Shown piece after piece: positions 6,487 to 7,209 of a stretch of 7,209 bases of DNA. This stretch comes from Chloroflexota bacterium. Its GTDB lineage: Bacteria > Chloroflexota > Anaerolineae > Anaerolineales > Anaerolineaceae. The number at the start of each line of letters is the position of its first letter. Position 1 is the first letter of the stretch. The notes under the pieces are model-generated. The model had not been told where the DNA came from. It made no database searches and was given only the letters and a program-made list of their open reading frames with translations. A program made the translations under genes and the position numbers. The stretch spans positions 1 to 7,209 of the forward strand of contig JAJUJY010000195.1 in NCBI GenBank assembly GCA_029265085.1. Direction: 5' to 3'.

Positions 6487-6516
6487 TGCCTAATTTGTTA
6501 TGCCGAAAATTAGGCA
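6487..6516 (-). other. 10-bp perfect inverted repeat overlapping the regulator stop codon
   Basis: Arms 6487-6496 (TGCCTAATTT on the plus strand) and 6507-6516 (AAATTAGGCA) are perfect complements separated by 10 bases. The regulator's TAA (6512-6510) sits in one arm. It could form an RNA hairpin that ends or stabilises the regulator message, or be a DNA operator. No uridine tract follows on the minus strand, so a classical terminator is unlikely. Confidence 0.55.
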
Positions 6517-7209
6517 TCCAGTAAATATTGCGCTGTATGCGCGTCCGTAATCAGTGTCTTGATAAAATGCCCGCGGACCGCACCAAGAATGGCACATTCT
6601 TTATCCAGGCCGCCGGCAATACCCACCACCCGCGGGAGCGAGCGGAACGTATCCAGACCAATACCAATCACACGTTCTTCTACTTCAGAGTAAATTGGAG
6701 TACCGTTAATATCGAACCAATGGAGCCCAATCTCACCGATTGCACCGCGCTCCACCAATGGGCTGACTTCTTCCCAGGTAATAATGCTTTCATCCCGCAT
6801 CAACACTGCTTCCTGGTTGGGCGCACCGATACCGGCAAAAACAATATCCGACCGGCAGGCGGTTTGGATGGCCTGGGCAATATAGCGGTCAGCTTTCAAC
6901 AGGTGGGCTGCTTCTACTGAGCTGACAATCCCTGGTGCAGGCAGTAAGTTCAGCGTGGCATCCAGGATTTGAGAAATCCGGCGCGCCAGGTCAGTGGAGT
7001 GAGATTCAGAGGCCGGATCACCCAGCCCGCCGACTGTCTGGCAAACCATCACATTTTGTTTCTTCTCAGGCAGCAGGTTATCCACCATGCTCGCCAGGGT
7101 TTCACCCCAGGTCAAGCCAATCACATCACCATCCTGGACAACCCGGCGAAAATAATCAGCCGCCGCCTCACCCAACTCACGCGCAACCTCTGCATGCGAA
7201 GAGGGATCG
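6510..7209 (-). CDS. SorC/DeoR-type sugar-responsive transcriptional regulator, effector domain (N-terminus cut by window edge)
   Basis: The 232 visible residues form the sugar-binding effector domain of the SorC family (PF04198), whose members bind sugars or sugar phosphates and regulate nearby carbohydrate operons. Visible family marks, numbered from the first full codon at 7208: HAEVARELGEAAADYF (5-20), the GLTWGETL ligand loop (31-38), PAPGIVSS (90-97), FAGIGAP (124-130), the GEIGLHWFDINGTPI strand (158-172), and the C-terminal block VVGIAGGLDKECAILGAVRG followed by LITDAHTAQYLL. The frame stays open to the window edge, so the TTG at 7175 is not the start. Full-length members are about 310-340 residues, so the DNA-binding helix-turn-helix (about 80-100 residues) lies outside the window. 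It points the same way as the importer operon and ends 185 bases before it, making it the prime candidate regulator. Activator or repressor action cannot be read from the sequence. Confidence 0.93.
   Translation of the reverse strand, partial: DPSSHAEVARELGEAAADYFRRVVQDGDVIGLTWGETLASMVDNLLPEKKQNVMVCQTVGGLGDPASESHSTDLARRISQILDATLNLLPAPGIVSSVEAAHLLKADRYIAQAIQTACRSDIVFAGIGAPNQEAVLMRDESIITWEEVSPLVERGAIGEIGLHWFDINGTPIYSEVEERVIGIGLDTFRSLPRVVGIAGGLDKECAILGAVRGHFIKTLITDAHTAQYLLDA

Larger units (their letters stand above)
6325..6509 (-). other. 185-base intergenic region between regulator and importer operon; inverted repeats, no confident promoter
   Basis: Probable control region of the importer operon. 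It contains a 10-bp inverted repeat at the regulator stop codon (6487-6516), a bulged hairpin (6438-6460) with a competing pairing (6456-6477), a perfect but unused AGGAGG (6426-6431), a short dyad TTGA-N7-TCAA (6374-6388), and the ribosome-binding site of the binding-protein gene (6337-6342). I looked for a TTGACA/TATAAT pair at 16-19 base spacing on the minus strand and found only weak matches, such as TTGAAC/TTTATC at 19 bases. The promoter may be weak and activator-dependent, use another sigma factor, or lie upstream of the regulator. Confidence 0.5.

Noticed and set aside
6329..6517. 62-codon minus-strand ORF filling the regulator-receptor gap
   Set aside because: Its ATG overlaps the end of the regulator with no Shine-Dalgarno, the peptide has no recognisable features, and the region is better explained as a control region. 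A leader peptide cannot be fully excluded.
6528..6920. Plus-strand ORF of 130 codons opposite the SorC regulator
   Set aside because: It is a shadow of a well-conserved effector domain, with no ribosome-binding site or family match.
7173..7175. TTG at 7175 as the start of the regulator
   Set aside because: The frame continues open to the window edge with family-typical residues (HAEVAREL), so the TTG is an internal leucine codon and the gene is cut by the window.

Overview
The window carries eight genes, all transcribed from the minus strand (right to left), with no credible gene on the plus strand. The first and last genes run off the window. In order of transcription they are: a SorC-family sugar-responsive regulator (7209 to 6510, N-terminus missing); an extracellular lipoprotein substrate-binding protein (6324 to 5179); the two permeases and two ATPases of a LIV/HAAT-type ABC importer (livH, livM, livG, livF; 5089 to 1811); a TIM-barrel sugar isomerase/epimerase (1791 to 811); and a zinc-dependent medium-chain dehydrogenase of the butanediol/sorbitol dehydrogenase type (808 to 1, C-terminus missing).

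The organism is a bacterium of middling GC content, judged by eye at a little over 50%. It uses clear purine-rich Shine-Dalgarno sites before almost every gene and makes lipid-anchored binding proteins. These traits fit several anaerobic lineages rich in LIV-type importers (Chloroflexota/Anaerolineae, Bacillota, Synergistota). I cannot choose among them from the sequence alone.

The gene spacing indicates one operon from the binding protein onward. There are 89 bases between the binding protein and livH, 38 between livH and livM, 2 between livM and livG, a 7-base overlap between livG and livF, 19 bases before the isomerase and 2 before the dehydrogenase. The 185-base gap between regulator and binding protein (6325-6509) is the likeliest place for a promoter/operator or attenuation signal. 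It holds several inverted repeats, but I see no convincing sigma-70 promoter in it. A 13-bp hairpin with a GAAA loop lies between the binding-protein gene and livH, and would suit differential expression of binding protein over permease.

The likely logic is that a SorC regulator senses a sugar or sugar phosphate and controls an importer plus two enzymes. The isomerase carries the complete metal-site pattern of Pseudomonas stutzeri-type L-rhamnose isomerase, and the dehydrogenase would interconvert an alcohol or polyol and a ketone. The importer belongs to a family named for branched-chain amino acids, yet the neighbours are carbohydrate genes. The binding protein nevertheless seems to keep the residues that hold an amino-acid head group in LivJ. 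The true substrate is therefore open, and this is the most interesting question in the window. I found no CRISPR array, RNA gene, insertion sequence or tRNA.
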